Under the pieces are notes generated by a model. The model had not been told where the DNA came from and did no database searches. It saw only the letters and a list, made by a program, of their open reading frames with translations. DNA of 34,462 bases from DASWIG01 sp965371445 (lineage in GTDB: Bacteria; Acidobacteriota; Thermoanaerobaculia; Multivoradales; J023), in the NCBI GenBank assembly GCA_965371445.1, contig CBDUYN010000106.1:1-34462 (forward strand). Direction: 5' to 3'. This document shows, one piece after another, positions 13,101 to 20,527 of this stretch. Position 1 is the first letter of the stretch; every line of letters starts with the position of its first letter. Position numbers and translations under genes: made by a program.

Positions 13101-15399
13101 CGACGCGGACGGCGAGCTCGCGGCGAAGGTGGTCGAGGAGCGTCCGGCAGAGGGTCGCGCGTCGTCCGGGCGAGAGGTCGGCGAAACCGTAGACGTCTTG
13201 CCAGACGTCGTCGGCCTTGCAAACCTCGTCGAGGTGGCGGTAGGTCAGGACGAGCCGTCCACACTGCTCGAGGTTGGGCGAGGTGATACGCCAGCCGCGT
13301 CGCAGATCGCGGTAGAGGAAGTACTCGAGGACCCGGCGCAAGGCGCGCTCGGTGTCCTCGCGGGCGCCGAACCGGACGTCGGGGTCGACGGCGTAGGTGC
13401 GGATCGGCAAGGCGAGGCTGTCGAAGACCCGCCGGCTGAGCTCGTCGTGTCCGAGGACGCCACGCTCGACCGCCCGGTAGAGCCCGGAACGTAGCAGGAC
13501 GACCTCGACGAAGTCGTTGAAGTGACCGGCCTGGAGGGAGGCGTCCTGGCGGTTGTCGGAGAAGGCGAGGAGCTTTTGGGCTCGCTCGCCCAGATCGCGA
13601 TCCTGGCGCAGTCGGCGGACGGTGGCGAGACTCAGGACGGTGGTGGCGGTGCTGCGTCCTTCCGAGCCCAGGGTCGAGAGCTTGCCGAAGTCGCTCTGTT
13701 GGCGAGCGTCGTAGGCGACTTTGCAGCGCAGGCAGAAGTGGAAGGGCGCGGTGAACCAGGCGGCGGCCTGGCCGCCGTCCTCGCGGCCGAGCTCGTTCAT
13801 GCGGACCGTTTCGGGGACGTTGTCGCGGCGGCTCCGGACGACGCTCAGACGGCCGTTGTGGAATTCGGTCCAGCCTTCGGGCAGCGCTTCGACGACCTCG
13901 GCCTTGCTGGTAGGCCAGGGCTCTTCTTCGCAGAGGTAGAGGAAGCCAGGGTCCCCCTCGTCGTTGCCGGCGCGCTCGCCCAGGTCGCGCGGATGGTAGA
14001 AGACGCCTTTATCGTCCTTGGCGCGGCGGACGACGTAGTAGTCCTGCCCGCACTCGCGGCAGAAGGCGAGGGGCAGGAGACGCTTTTCCCTGCCGTCTTG
14101 GCGGCTGAAGCGTTGCGCGTCGAGCGTCGCGTGGCGTCGTGATTCCGGCTCGAGGGTTGCCCAGACCGATTCGCCCTTGGAGACGAGTTGGTGGAGTCGA
14201 AAGGCGAAGACTCCCTGGCGGTGGCCTTCGAGGAGGGTCCGCGACAGGGCGTCCTGGCAGACCGGCTTGTCAACGCCGGTCTCTTTGGCGAGCTCTCGGG
14301 CCGCGTCGTGCAGGGCTCGCGGCGGCCGGCGTTCGCGGCGACCGGCCTCCTCGCGCAGGCCGAGGTTCGACTCGATCCACGACGCGAGAGGATCGGCCTT
14401 GAAGCCGTCGGGGAAATCGGCCTTCCCGTTGAACTCCTTGAGCCGTTCGACGAGGCGTTCCTTGAACGTTTCGGCGTCGCCCTCGGTGGTGGCGCGGCTG
14501 AGGGTTTCGCCGACGACGTCGCCGGGATCGACGGTGGCGCCGAAGAGTCGGGACGCGAGCCTCGCGACCTCCTTCTGCTGTTCCTGCCAGCGGTCCGCCT
14601 GGGGAGCGGAGCCACCGCCGGCGAGGGTCGCCGAGGTGCCGACGTGGATCACGTCGCGGGCGCCCACGGTCTCGCGGAGGCGGCGCACGAGCAACGCGAC
14701 GTCAGCGCCCTGTCGTCCGCGGTAGGTGTGGAGCTCGTCGAGGACGAGGAAGCGGAGCTCGCTCATGGCGTCGACCAGGGCGCGCTCGCTCGAGCGGGTC
14801 AGGATGAGCTCCAGCATGACGTAGTTGGTCAGCAAGATGTCGGGCGGATCGGCCTGGACCGCCTTGCGCTCCGCGTCGCTCTGCTGGCCGGTATAGATCT
14901 GGAAGGTGACCCGGGGCTCTTCCCCGCCGGGGGAGAGGAACTTGGCGAGCTCCTCTTTCTGGCTGTTGGCGAGGGCGTTCATCGGGTAGACGACGACGGC
15001 GCGCACGCCCGACCTGCGCTTCTCTCCCAGGCGCAGGGCGTGGTCGACGATCGGCACGATGTAGGAGAGGCTCTTGCCGGAGCCGGTGCCGGTGGTCAGG
15101 ACGTAGTTGCGGCCGCGGCGGGCGGCGCGCAGGGCGTCGACCTGGTGACGGTGGAGCCGTAAGCGCTTGAAGATGCGCCGGGTCTCGCCGTGGAGGACGC
15201 CCTCGCCGACGAGCTCGTCGAACGTCGCCCCGGCTTCGAAGGCCGGGTTGAGCTGGACGAGGGGATCCGGCCAGAGGGCGCCGGCGTCAAGCTTCGTGTC
15301 GACGAGCCGTGCGATCTTCGGATCGCGGATCTCGAGGAAGCTGCGTACGTAGCTAGCGTACTCGCCGATGACTTCGTTGCGTAGCTTGAAAACGTCCAA
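10081..15399 (-). CDS. Giant DEAD/DEAH helicase with DUF1998 and C-terminal Vsr/DUF559-like nuclease domain
   Basis: A 1772-aa predicted defence helicase. Walker A TTGTGSGKS lies at about residue 108, the DELH box FLVLDELHTYRGRQGADVA at about 220, SAT (GTSATL) at about 254 and motif VI QRSGRAGRSGQP at about 1000. A zinc-finger-like CxxC pair (CGVCG...CESCK) is near 1295, DUF1998 features (AEGGAGVLRRLVDE, CYDCLLSYYNQ) lie at 1500-1560, and RPDFYYQEKTVAVFIDGPPH near 1640 fits a Vsr/DUF559 PD-(D/E)xK nuclease. The start is TTG at 15399, chosen because GGAGG sits 7 bases upstream and the protein then begins MDVFKLRNEVIGEYASYVRSF. The size and DEAD-DUF1998 layout recall DruE of Druantia or a fused DrmA-DrmB of DISARM. 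The last 60 residues or so (from about 10260) are non-homologous read-through into the UvrD remnant in the wrong frame. Confidence 0.85.
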   Translation of the reverse strand: MDVFKLRNEVIGEYASYVRSFLEIRDPKIARLVDTKLDAGALWPDPLVQLNPAFEAGATFDELVGEGVLHGETRRIFKRLRLHRHQVDALRAARRGRNYVLTTGTGSGKSLSYIVPIVDHALRLGEKRRSGVRAVVVYPMNALANSQKEELAKFLSPGGEEPRVTFQIYTGQQSDAERKAVQADPPDILLTNYVMLELILTRSSERALVDAMSELRFLVLDELHTYRGRQGADVALLVRRLRETVGARDVIHVGTSATLAGGGSAPQADRWQEQQKEVARLASRLFGATVDPGDVVGETLSRATTEGDAETFKERLVERLKEFNGKADFPDGFKADPLASWIESNLGLREEAGRRERRPPRALHDAARELAKETGVDKPVCQDALSRTLLEGHRQGVFAFRLHQLVSKGESVWATLEPESRRHATLDAQRFSRQDGREKRLLPLAFCRECGQDYYVVRRAKDDKGVFYHPRDLGERAGNDEGDPGFLYLCEEEPWPTSKAEVVEALPEGWTEFHNGRLSVVRSRRDNVPETVRMNELGREDGGQAAAWFTAPFHFCLRCKVAYDARQQSDFGKLSTLGSEGRSTATTVLSLATVRRLRQDRDLGERAQKLLAFSDNRQDASLQAGHFNDFVEVVLLRSGLYRAVERGVLGHDELSRRVFDSLALPIRTYAVDPDVRFGAREDTERALRRVLEYFLYRDLRRGWRITSPNLEQCGRLVLTYRHLDEVCKADDVWQDVYGFADLSPGRRATLCRTLLDHLRRELAVRVDCLDVTEQESLKAAAGQYLVEPWNLDAVEKLEKSTFLLPRPRGRRESGRKSLKDRLSYLSPRGGFGLYLRKKLQEGHPDFKVTTSDLAEKGTLPALLDKLRSAGILHRALEPRNADDVAGYQLNASVLEWRAGDGKAAFHDPLRVPNPPEGGLRANPFFKDFYTRPADDLASLHAREHTAQVHREVREKREHDFRAARLPVLYCSPTMELGVDISELNVVGMRNVPPTPANYAQRSGRAGRSGQPAFVFTYCSAGSPHDKYFFKHPERLVAGQVTPPRLELANEDLLRAHVHSIWMREARCDLGRSLADVLVVEGESPSLAIQETIALKLDDTGARHRARESAERALGETIREFAGGAEEADAWLRKVLDDVPRTFERACGRWRELYRSAEDQVRVQSKLAVDASLRADDKRRARELRNRAEAQLDLLLYRSDQDDVQSDFYSYRYFASEGFLPGYSFPRLPLLAYLHKRQQRRKDLEADSLSRSRFLAVREFGPWSLIYHEGSRYEVNRVLLPVAGEDESLTRSAALCGVCGYLHEIDDVANAPDRCESCKAENLVLYGNLFEMRNADTRRRDRIRSDEEERRRLGYEIKSGVRFSDAGHRASVAGILNGADAQPLAELRYGAAATIWRINLGERRRAKKEQLGYRLDIERGYWVKKETDDEERASPNVERVIPFVHDRRNCLLLRPSEPQKLEVMASLMASLKAAIQIVFQLEDRELAAEALPDDLDRRQILFYEAAEGGAGVLRRLVDERDALADVAREALRLAHFDPETGADLGRAEGAGEDCVAACYDCLLSYYNQRDHELLNRQTVKEVLLDWTGGAVVLSGGADGREDHLERLLRLADSGLEKKWLRLVDSLELRLPDEAQRLIEECSCRPDFYYQEKTVAVFIDGPPHDLADQQAKDREQQDDLEDYGYMVLRFHHQDDWEGLLRRHEGIFGKAREAGKARETVGLARPPDDASPDEPASGPDATAHGHSFAAGPKRSSPTGVFPRRSTPSSSTRCRT

Positions 15400-15451
15400 T
15401 GGATAGCCTCCGGGTTCGACGGGACAAGGATAGCGGATCGGTGTCGGTCCC

Positions 15452-15494
15452 GCGTCCCGAAGGGACGCCATCGTCCAGACTCGGGTTTCAACCC
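15452..15494. repeat. Intergenic palindromic repeats
   Basis: Two hairpins lie in the 246-base gap between divergent genes: GCGTCCC-GAA-GGGACGC (15452-15468) and GGGTT-TC-AACCC (15483-15494). The first belongs to the GGGACGC family seen at both window ends. The rest of this gap holds a possible TATACT -10 element (15591-15596) for the CoA ligase. No small gene is evident. Confidence 0.6.
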
Positions 15495-15645
15495 AGGGCG
15501 ACGCGGGAGCGTCGGAGTTAGACCCGGACGGGAGAGGCGCCTTTTCCGTCGTCGGGTCCGGAGCCGGCGAGACGCCTGCGCTCCCGGCGCTATACTGCTC
15601 TCCGGAAGCGGCGCTGCCCAGAGCCCCCAGCAGGAGACAGGATCG

Positions 15646-17193
15646 ATGAGCGTGGACGTCTACGAGCCCCCGGAAAGCCTCAACATCGCCGACTACTTCC
15701 TGGAGGCGCGCATCCAGGAAGGCCGCGGCGACTCGGTCGCCCTCGTCGACGACGAGCGCGAGTGGACCTACGCCGAGGTCCGCGCCCTCGCCCACCAGTT
15801 CGGACACGTCCTCCGGGGCCTCGGGGTGCGCCAGGAGGAACGGGTGATGATCGCGGTGCCCGACAGCGCGGAGCTCGCCGGGGCGTTTTTCGGCGCTCTG
15901 AAAATCGGTGCCGTCGTCGTGATGGTCAACCCCGGCTTCAAGCGCCAGGACGTCGCGGCGCTTTTCGAGTACGTGCGGCCGAGCGTCGCCGTCGTCCACG
16001 ACTCGGTACGCGAGGAGCTCCTCGCCGCGGCCGAGGGGCCGGCGGCGCCGCGGCGGATGCTGCTCGTCGGCGGCGCCTCGGGCGGGCACCCGGTCTTCGG
16101 CGAGGAGGTGAAGGGGGTTCGGGGCGAGCTTGAAACCGTGGCCACCCACCGCGACGACCCGGCCGTCTGGCTTTTCTCAGGCGGCACCACCGGACGCCCC
16201 AAGGCCGTCGTCCAGACGCAACGCGCCTTCGCCTACACGACCGAGTGCTACGCGAAGCGCGTCCTCGGCTACTCGCAGGACGACGTCACCCTTTCGGTGC
16301 CGAAGCTCTTCTTCGGCTACGCCACGGGCTCGAACCTGCTATTCCCTTTCGCCGTAGGGGGACGCTCGATCCTTTTCGCCGCCAAGCCGACGCCGGAGAT
16401 CCTCTTCGAGCGGATCGCGCGGCACCGTCCGACGATCCTGATCAACGTGCCGACGATGATCCACCGCATGCTCTCCCATCCCGACGCCGCGGCGCAGGAC
16501 CTCTCCTGCCTGCGCTTTGCGACCTCGGCGGGCGAGGCCCTGCCGGTGCCGCTTTACGAGCGCTGGAAGGAGACTTTTGGCGTCGAGCTCCTCGACGGGC
16601 TGGGGACGGCCGAGATGTGGCACGTGTTCGTCACCAACCGTCCGGGCGACGTCAAGCCGGGGACGCTGGGGCGTGTCGTCGAGGGCTTCGACCTACGCGT
16701 GCGCGACGACGAGGGCCGAGACCTGGCGCCGGACGAGGTGGGCCGCATGTGGGTACGGGGCGGCGCGCGGGCGATCCAGTACTGGCAGAACCAGGAGAAG
16801 ACCGAGGAGGCGTTTCGCGGCGAATGGTTCGTGGGCGGGGACCTCGTGCGCAGAGACGCGGACGCCTACGTGACCTACTGCGGACGGGTCGACGACGTCT
16901 TGAAGGTGGCGGGACGGTGGCTCTTGCCGTCGGAGGTCGAGAGCTGTCTGATAGGGCACCCGGCGGTCCGGGAGTGTGCCGTCGTCGGGGTGAGCGACGC
17001 CGACGGGCTCATGAAGCCGTATGCGTTCGTCCTGGCGGAGGAGGGTTCGGAGGGCCTGGCGGATCAGCTCAAGGCCCACGCTCTGGAGCACCTCGACGCC
17101 TACAAGCATCCGCGGCGGGTGATCGTCCTTGAAGAGTTTCCGCGGACTCACCTGGGGAAAGTGGATCGGGGGAAGCTGAAGGCGATGGCTTGA
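15646..17193 (+). CDS. Benzoate-CoA ligase family acyl-AMP/CoA ligase
   Basis: A 515-aa ANL-superfamily enzyme that activates a carboxylic acid with ATP to an acyl-AMP and then forms the CoA thioester. The P-loop is SGGTTGRPK (residues 178-186), A5 is GLGTAEMWHV, A8 is YCGRVDDVLKVAGRWLLPSEVE-like, and the A10 lysine lies in THLGKVDRGK near residue 505. The N-terminus LNIADYFLEARI and the overall pattern match the benzoate-CoA ligase branch rather than acetyl-CoA synthetases. Substrate specificity cannot be read from sequence alone. The ATG at 15646 has AGGAG 9 bases upstream. No ring-reduction genes are nearby; the adjacent membrane acyltransferase starts 3 bases after the stop, so the product may be an acyl-CoA for surface modification rather than for aromatic degradation. 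Confidence 0.88.
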   Translation: MSVDVYEPPESLNIADYFLEARIQEGRGDSVALVDDEREWTYAEVRALAHQFGHVLRGLGVRQEERVMIAVPDSAELAGAFFGALKIGAVVVMVNPGFKRQDVAALFEYVRPSVAVVHDSVREELLAAAEGPAAPRRMLLVGGASGGHPVFGEEVKGVRGELETVATHRDDPAVWLFSGGTTGRPKAVVQTQRAFAYTTECYAKRVLGYSQDDVTLSVPKLFFGYATGSNLLFPFAVGGRSILFAAKPTPEILFERIARHRPTILINVPTMIHRMLSHPDAAAQDLSCLRFATSAGEALPVPLYERWKETFGVELLDGLGTAEMWHVFVTNRPGDVKPGTLGRVVEGFDLRVRDDEGRDLAPDEVGRMWVRGGARAIQYWQNQEKTEEAFRGEWFVGGDLVRRDADAYVTYCGRVDDVLKVAGRWLLPSEVESCLIGHPAVRECAVVGVSDADGLMKPYAFVLAEEGSEGLADQLKAHALEHLDAYKHPRRVIVLEEFPRTHLGKVDRGKLKAMA

Positions 17194-17196
17194 GGG

Positions 17197-18342
17197 GTGA
17201 CGGCGAGGACCAAGTTGGAGAAGGCTAGCCCGGGGGGACGTTTCCTGCCGCTCGACGTGCTGCGCTCGGTGGCCATCCTCCTGGTGCTGGCCAAGCACAG
17301 CATCCCGTTGCTGCAAGGCCTTCAGGAGAGGATGGGCCCGGCCCGGGACCTCTCCTACCACCTGGCAGAGGTCGTGCACCGCGGCGGCTGGGTGGGCGTC
17401 GACCTCTTCTTCGTGCTGAGCGGCTTTCTCGTCTCCGGGCTCTTGTTTCGGGAATATCAAAGCTATGGCAGCGTCTGGGTAGGACGCTTCCTGATCCGGC
17501 GGGGGTTCAAGATCTATCCCGCCTTCTACGTCTTCATCGCCTACACCGTCCTCTTCCACTTTCCGGGCGCCAGCAGGTGGGCGCTTTATTCCGAGGTCTT
17601 TTTTGTCCAGAACTATTTCCACGGCCTCTGGGACCATACCTGGTCGCTCGCCATTGAGGAGCACTTCTACCTCTTCATCGCCCTCGTGGTCTATTTCAGG
17701 ACGCGCCTGCGAGGCGACGAGCCGGCGACGTTCGATTTCATCCCGAAGCTCTTCCTGCTCCTGGGGTCGACGATGCTCGTGGCACGGCTGCTCAATTCGG
17801 CCTTCTTCGACTTTTCGCTCCGCACCCACCACTTCCCGACCCTGGTACGCATGGACTCCTTGATGTTCGGCGTCCTGGTTTCCTATTACTACAACTTCTA
17901 TCACGACCGGTTCGTCGCGGTTTGTACCCGCCACCGCCGCCTCCTGCTCCTGGCCGGTACGGCGCTTCTCGTGCCGCCATTCGTTTTTGACCAATGGCAG
18001 TCGACCCACATCGAGACAGTGGGCCTCGCCGGGATCTATCTCGGCAGCGGCATGCTCTTAAGCGGCTTCATGGTGGGATCGTTTCCGAGGAACGCCCTGA
18101 CGGTCTTGCTCGGCAAGATCGGCTCGTATTCCTACTCGATCTATCTCTGGCACATCGCCGCGCGGGACTGGATGTGGGACCTCGCCGAGGCCCTCGAATA
18201 CTCGGTCGCACCGGGGGTGATGGTCGTCCTCTACGTCGCGACAAGCCTGGTCGTGGGCGTCTTGACGGCGCTCGCCGTCGAGTTTCCGGTCCTGCGGCTC
18301 CGCGACCGATTCTTCCCTTCGCGCAGCGCGGGCGCCGTCTAG
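17197..18342 (+). CDS. Membrane acyltransferase, acyltransferase 3 (OafA/NodX-like) family
   Basis: A 381-aa integral membrane protein with about ten hydrophobic segments. It has the family hallmarks: PLDVLRSVAILLVLAKHS near the N-terminus (conserved R and H), GGWVGVDLFFVLSGFLVSGLL, RRGFKIYPAFYVF and SLAIEEHFYLF. Members transfer acyl groups, usually acetyl, to sugars of lipopolysaccharide, peptidoglycan, exopolysaccharide or antibiotics at the inner membrane. The start is GTG at 17197, 3 bases after the CoA-ligase stop; GGAAG-like sequence inside the ligase end would serve as ribosome site. Tight coupling suggests that the ligase supplies or modifies the donor. A downstream sulfatase-like lipoprotein follows after 36 bases. 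The acceptor is unknown. Confidence 0.88.
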   Translation: MTARTKLEKASPGGRFLPLDVLRSVAILLVLAKHSIPLLQGLQERMGPARDLSYHLAEVVHRGGWVGVDLFFVLSGFLVSGLLFREYQSYGSVWVGRFLIRRGFKIYPAFYVFIAYTVLFHFPGASRWALYSEVFFVQNYFHGLWDHTWSLAIEEHFYLFIALVVYFRTRLRGDEPATFDFIPKLFLLLGSTMLVARLLNSAFFDFSLRTHHFPTLVRMDSLMFGVLVSYYYNFYHDRFVAVCTRHRRLLLLAGTALLVPPFVFDQWQSTHIETVGLAGIYLGSGMLLSGFMVGSFPRNALTVLLGKIGSYSYSIYLWHIAARDWMWDLAEALEYSVAPGVMVVLYVATSLVVGVLTALAVEFPVLRLRDRFFPSRSAGAV

Positions 18343-18378
18343 GCTGGCCCCTTCACCCTGCCGGGAGCCTGAAGTAGC

Positions 18379-19695
18379 ATGCCTTTCATGGATACGCCGC
18401 GCGGTCTGATCCTCTCCCTCCTGGTCGCCATGACGGCGGCCGGCTGCTCGCGCCCGCCAGCGGAGAACCTCCTCCTCGTCTCTTTCGACACCACCCGCGC
18501 CGACCGGCTCTCGGCCTACGGCTATCCCCTGCCGACTTCTCCGAACGTCGACGCCCTCGCCCGGCGCGGCAGCCTCTTTACGAACGCCTTCACCCACGCT
18601 CCCTCGACGCTCCCCTCCCACTGCTCGCTCCTGACGGGTCTTTTGCCGCCAGGCCACGGCGTCCGCGCCAACGGCCGCTTCCACCTCGCCGAGGAGCACC
18701 TCACCCTGGCCGAAATCCTACGCGAGCGAGGCTTCGCCACGGCGGCGGTCGTCGGCGCCCTGCCGCTCGACGAGCGCTTCGGGCTTGGCCAGGGCTTCGA
18801 CCTCTACGATGGCGACTTCCAGGGCGGTGATCAGGCGCGAGGCGTCTGGCTCGGCCATAGCTTCGCGGTCTTCCAGCGCGACGCCCGAGAGGTCACCGAG
18901 CGTGCCCTCGCCTGGCTTGCCGAGCGCGACGGACCCTGGTTTCTCTTCGTCCACTACTTCGACCCCCACGCCCCTTACGACGCGCCGGCACCGTTCTCGG
19001 AACGCTTCGCCGATCCCTACGACGCCGAGATCGCCTACGCCGACCACCACCTCGGCCGCCTCCTCGACACCGTCGCCGGGCGCGGCGAGGGTACCCTCGT
19101 CGCCCTGACCGCCGACCACGGCGAGGGGCTCGGCGAGCACGGCGAGGACGCCCACAACCGCTACCTCTACAACAGCACGATCCGCGTGCCGCTCGTCGTC
19201 GCCCTCGACGGCGAGGTCCGCGCCGGGGCGAGGATCGAGTCCGCCGCTTCTCACGTCGACGTCGTGCCGACCGTCCTGGAGCTCCTGGGCGTCGAGGACG
19301 TCCCGGCGCTTGCCGGCCGCTCGCTCGCCGCGGCGCTTCGCGGCGCCGAGGAGGGCGAGCCGCCGCGTCCGGTCTACAGCGAGACTCTGGAGTGGACCCT
19401 CGGCATCGACCGGGGTATCGAGGTCCGCTCGCTCGTCCACGGGCGCTACAAGCTGGTGCGCTCCGACGTCGAGAAAGACGGCGAAAGCTTTACCGTCTTC
19501 GAGCTCTACGACCTGGCGGCGGATCCGGGGGAGCTCAAGAACCTGGCGCGACGCGACGTCGAGCTCCGGGACCGGATGGCCCGGGCGCTGGAGGGTTGGA
19601 GCCGCGAGCTCGAAGCGAGCGCCTTCCGTGCGGAGAGCTACGAGCTCGACGAAGAGACGCTCGAGGGCCTACGCAGCTTGGGATATCTGGAGTAG
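18379..19695 (+). CDS. Sulfatase-like (alkaline phosphatase superfamily) lipoprotein hydrolase
   Basis: A 438-aa protein with a lipoprotein signal peptide; the lipobox TAAGC has its Cys at residue 23. The sulfatase fold is shown by SFDTTRADRL (metal-binding Asp37) and TADHGEGLGEHG. The active-site segment reads APSTLPSHCSLLTG (about residues 74-87). The nucleophile position of the C/S-x-P-x-R sulfatase signature is Thr77, and the final Arg is His81, so this protein should not be matured to formylglycine at the usual site. That pattern is common in sulfatase-like proteins and in Thr-using phosphotransferases. It may hydrolyse a phospho- or sulfo-diester in the periplasm. The start could be the ATG at 18379 or 18388. 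It ends 1 base before a remnant duplication. Confidence 0.85.
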   Translation: MPFMDTPRGLILSLLVAMTAAGCSRPPAENLLLVSFDTTRADRLSAYGYPLPTSPNVDALARRGSLFTNAFTHAPSTLPSHCSLLTGLLPPGHGVRANGRFHLAEEHLTLAEILRERGFATAAVVGALPLDERFGLGQGFDLYDGDFQGGDQARGVWLGHSFAVFQRDAREVTERALAWLAERDGPWFLFVHYFDPHAPYDAPAPFSERFADPYDAEIAYADHHLGRLLDTVAGRGEGTLVALTADHGEGLGEHGEDAHNRYLYNSTIRVPLVVALDGEVRAGARIESAASHVDVVPTVLELLGVEDVPALAGRSLAAALRGAEEGEPPRPVYSETLEWTLGIDRGIEVRSLVHGRYKLVRSDVEKDGESFTVFELYDLAADPGELKNLARRDVELRDRMARALEGWSRELEASAFRAESYELDEETLEGLRSLGYLE

Positions 19696-19696
19696 G

Positions 19697-19927
19697 GTGC
19701 TCCACGATGAGGATGTCGTTGATGTTCTCGGAGCAGACGGCATCGAGCACCGTCGGCGAATGTGTGTTGATCACGACCTGACAGTCGCCCGATAGTTGCC
19801 AAAGGCACAAAAAAGCGAACGCGGCTCTGGTGCCCGGCCTCGGGATTCCCCCGGTGGCCGGTCCGTGCTAACGCACCCGCACGCGGATCCGCTCCCCGAG
19901 CGTGTCGAGGATACGGCGCAGTTGGTC
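19697..19927. pseudogene. Collapsed partial copy of the ATPase / ATP-grasp locus
   Basis: Three segments in the same order and orientation match the downstream locus. 19697-19780 matches 22058-22141 at about 93% (ATPase Walker B-to-H-loop end, coding VVINTHSPTVLDAVCSEN). 19782-19850 is identical to 23026-23094 (69 bases, ATPase N-terminal part). 19849-19927 is identical to 23329-23407 (79 bases, stop and last codons of the ATP-grasp gene). Two internal deletions, the second with CCC microhomology, join them. The diverged first segment and identical other two suggest different ages, gene conversion, or an assembly chimaera. The copy begins immediately after the sulfatase stop codon. Confidence 0.8.
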
Positions 19928-20176
19928 ATTGCTCCAGAATGCCTCAAGCGCCGTCGCCAAGCGGTGATTGTCACTGAGCAAGCAGGCCGCCACCAGCTCG
20001 AGCGTCCAGTTGATGTAAGCACGGCCGCCGTGCCGATCCCTCTTGAAGACTTTGCCCAAGCATGGATCGCCGAAGGCAAGCTGCTGCCACCGGCCGGCCA
20101 CCTCTCGGTTCAGGCAGGGGACCAGGTTCCGGAGGCGTTGGCTGAAGTCGGCAAGCTCTCCTTCGGTCATCATCAT
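19868..20176 (-). CDS. Small protein of unknown function with a replaced C-terminus
   Basis: A 102-aa frame that I do not recognise. It starts MMMTEGELADFSQRLRNLVP, contains a conserved-looking centre (GRAYINWTLELVAACLLSDNH) and ends DQLRRILDTLGERIRVRVR. The final 20 residues are identical to the C-terminus of the ATP-grasp protein, because the coding DNA here belongs to the duplicated segment 19849-19927. So residues 1-82 are native and the tail is foreign. There are three consecutive ATGs; GGAGG stands 4 bases before the first, and the first overlaps the upstream gene's stop (ATGA), so I keep 20176. The two genes look like a small operon of unknown role, possibly mobile or toxin-antitoxin-like. 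Confidence 0.55.
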   Translation of the reverse strand: MMMTEGELADFSQRLRNLVPCLNREVAGRWQQLAFGDPCLGKVFKRDRHGGRAYINWTLELVAACLLSDNHRLATALEAFWSNDQLRRILDTLGERIRVRVR

Positions 20177-20319
20177 GTTGCCTCCCTCGGCGTTACAGCG
20201 ACGGCAAAGACGATGCCCTCAACCGCACTTGGGCGTTCCCGAGCGACAAACCGCACGGCGTTGATGAGCTCCACGGTTGGCGGCCCATCTCGCGTGCCTG
20301 GCGTGTGTGATTCAGGCAT
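20173..20319 (-). CDS. Small hypothetical protein
   Basis: A 48-aa frame starting MPESHTPGTRDGPPTVELIN and ending VAVTPREAT. I chose the ATG at 20319 because it is preceded by AAGAAGGGG; the frame stays open further upstream to 20481, but that part (Gln/Pro/Arg-rich) does not look like conserved protein. The body VELINAVRFVARERPSAVEGIVFAVAV suggests an amphipathic helix followed by a hydrophobic strand. It overlaps the next gene by 4 bases (ATGA), indicating co-translation. I do not recognise a family. Confidence 0.45.
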   Translation of the reverse strand: MPESHTPGTRDGPPTVELINAVRFVARERPSAVEGIVFAVAVTPREAT

Positions 20320-20527
20320 GTGCCCCTTCTTACCAGGGGCCGGCGACGCCTGCCGCCGTTCAGGCGCCAAATACTGCTCGACTTTCGCCCTGGGCGTTCC
20401 GGTTTGCAGAAGTTGCAGGGGCCAGGTTCCGCCTTGTGCCGCAGGGCGCTGCCACCTCGTAACGTAAGCTGCTGACAACAAAGGGTTTAGCGGCGGCGTT
20501 CACGCTTTTCGCCATTTTGGAAATCGG

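Noticed and set aside
15400..16149. N-terminal extension of the giant helicase frame past 15399
   Set aside because: It is antisense to the CoA ligase start, and family-like sequence begins at the TTG with GGAGG upstream.
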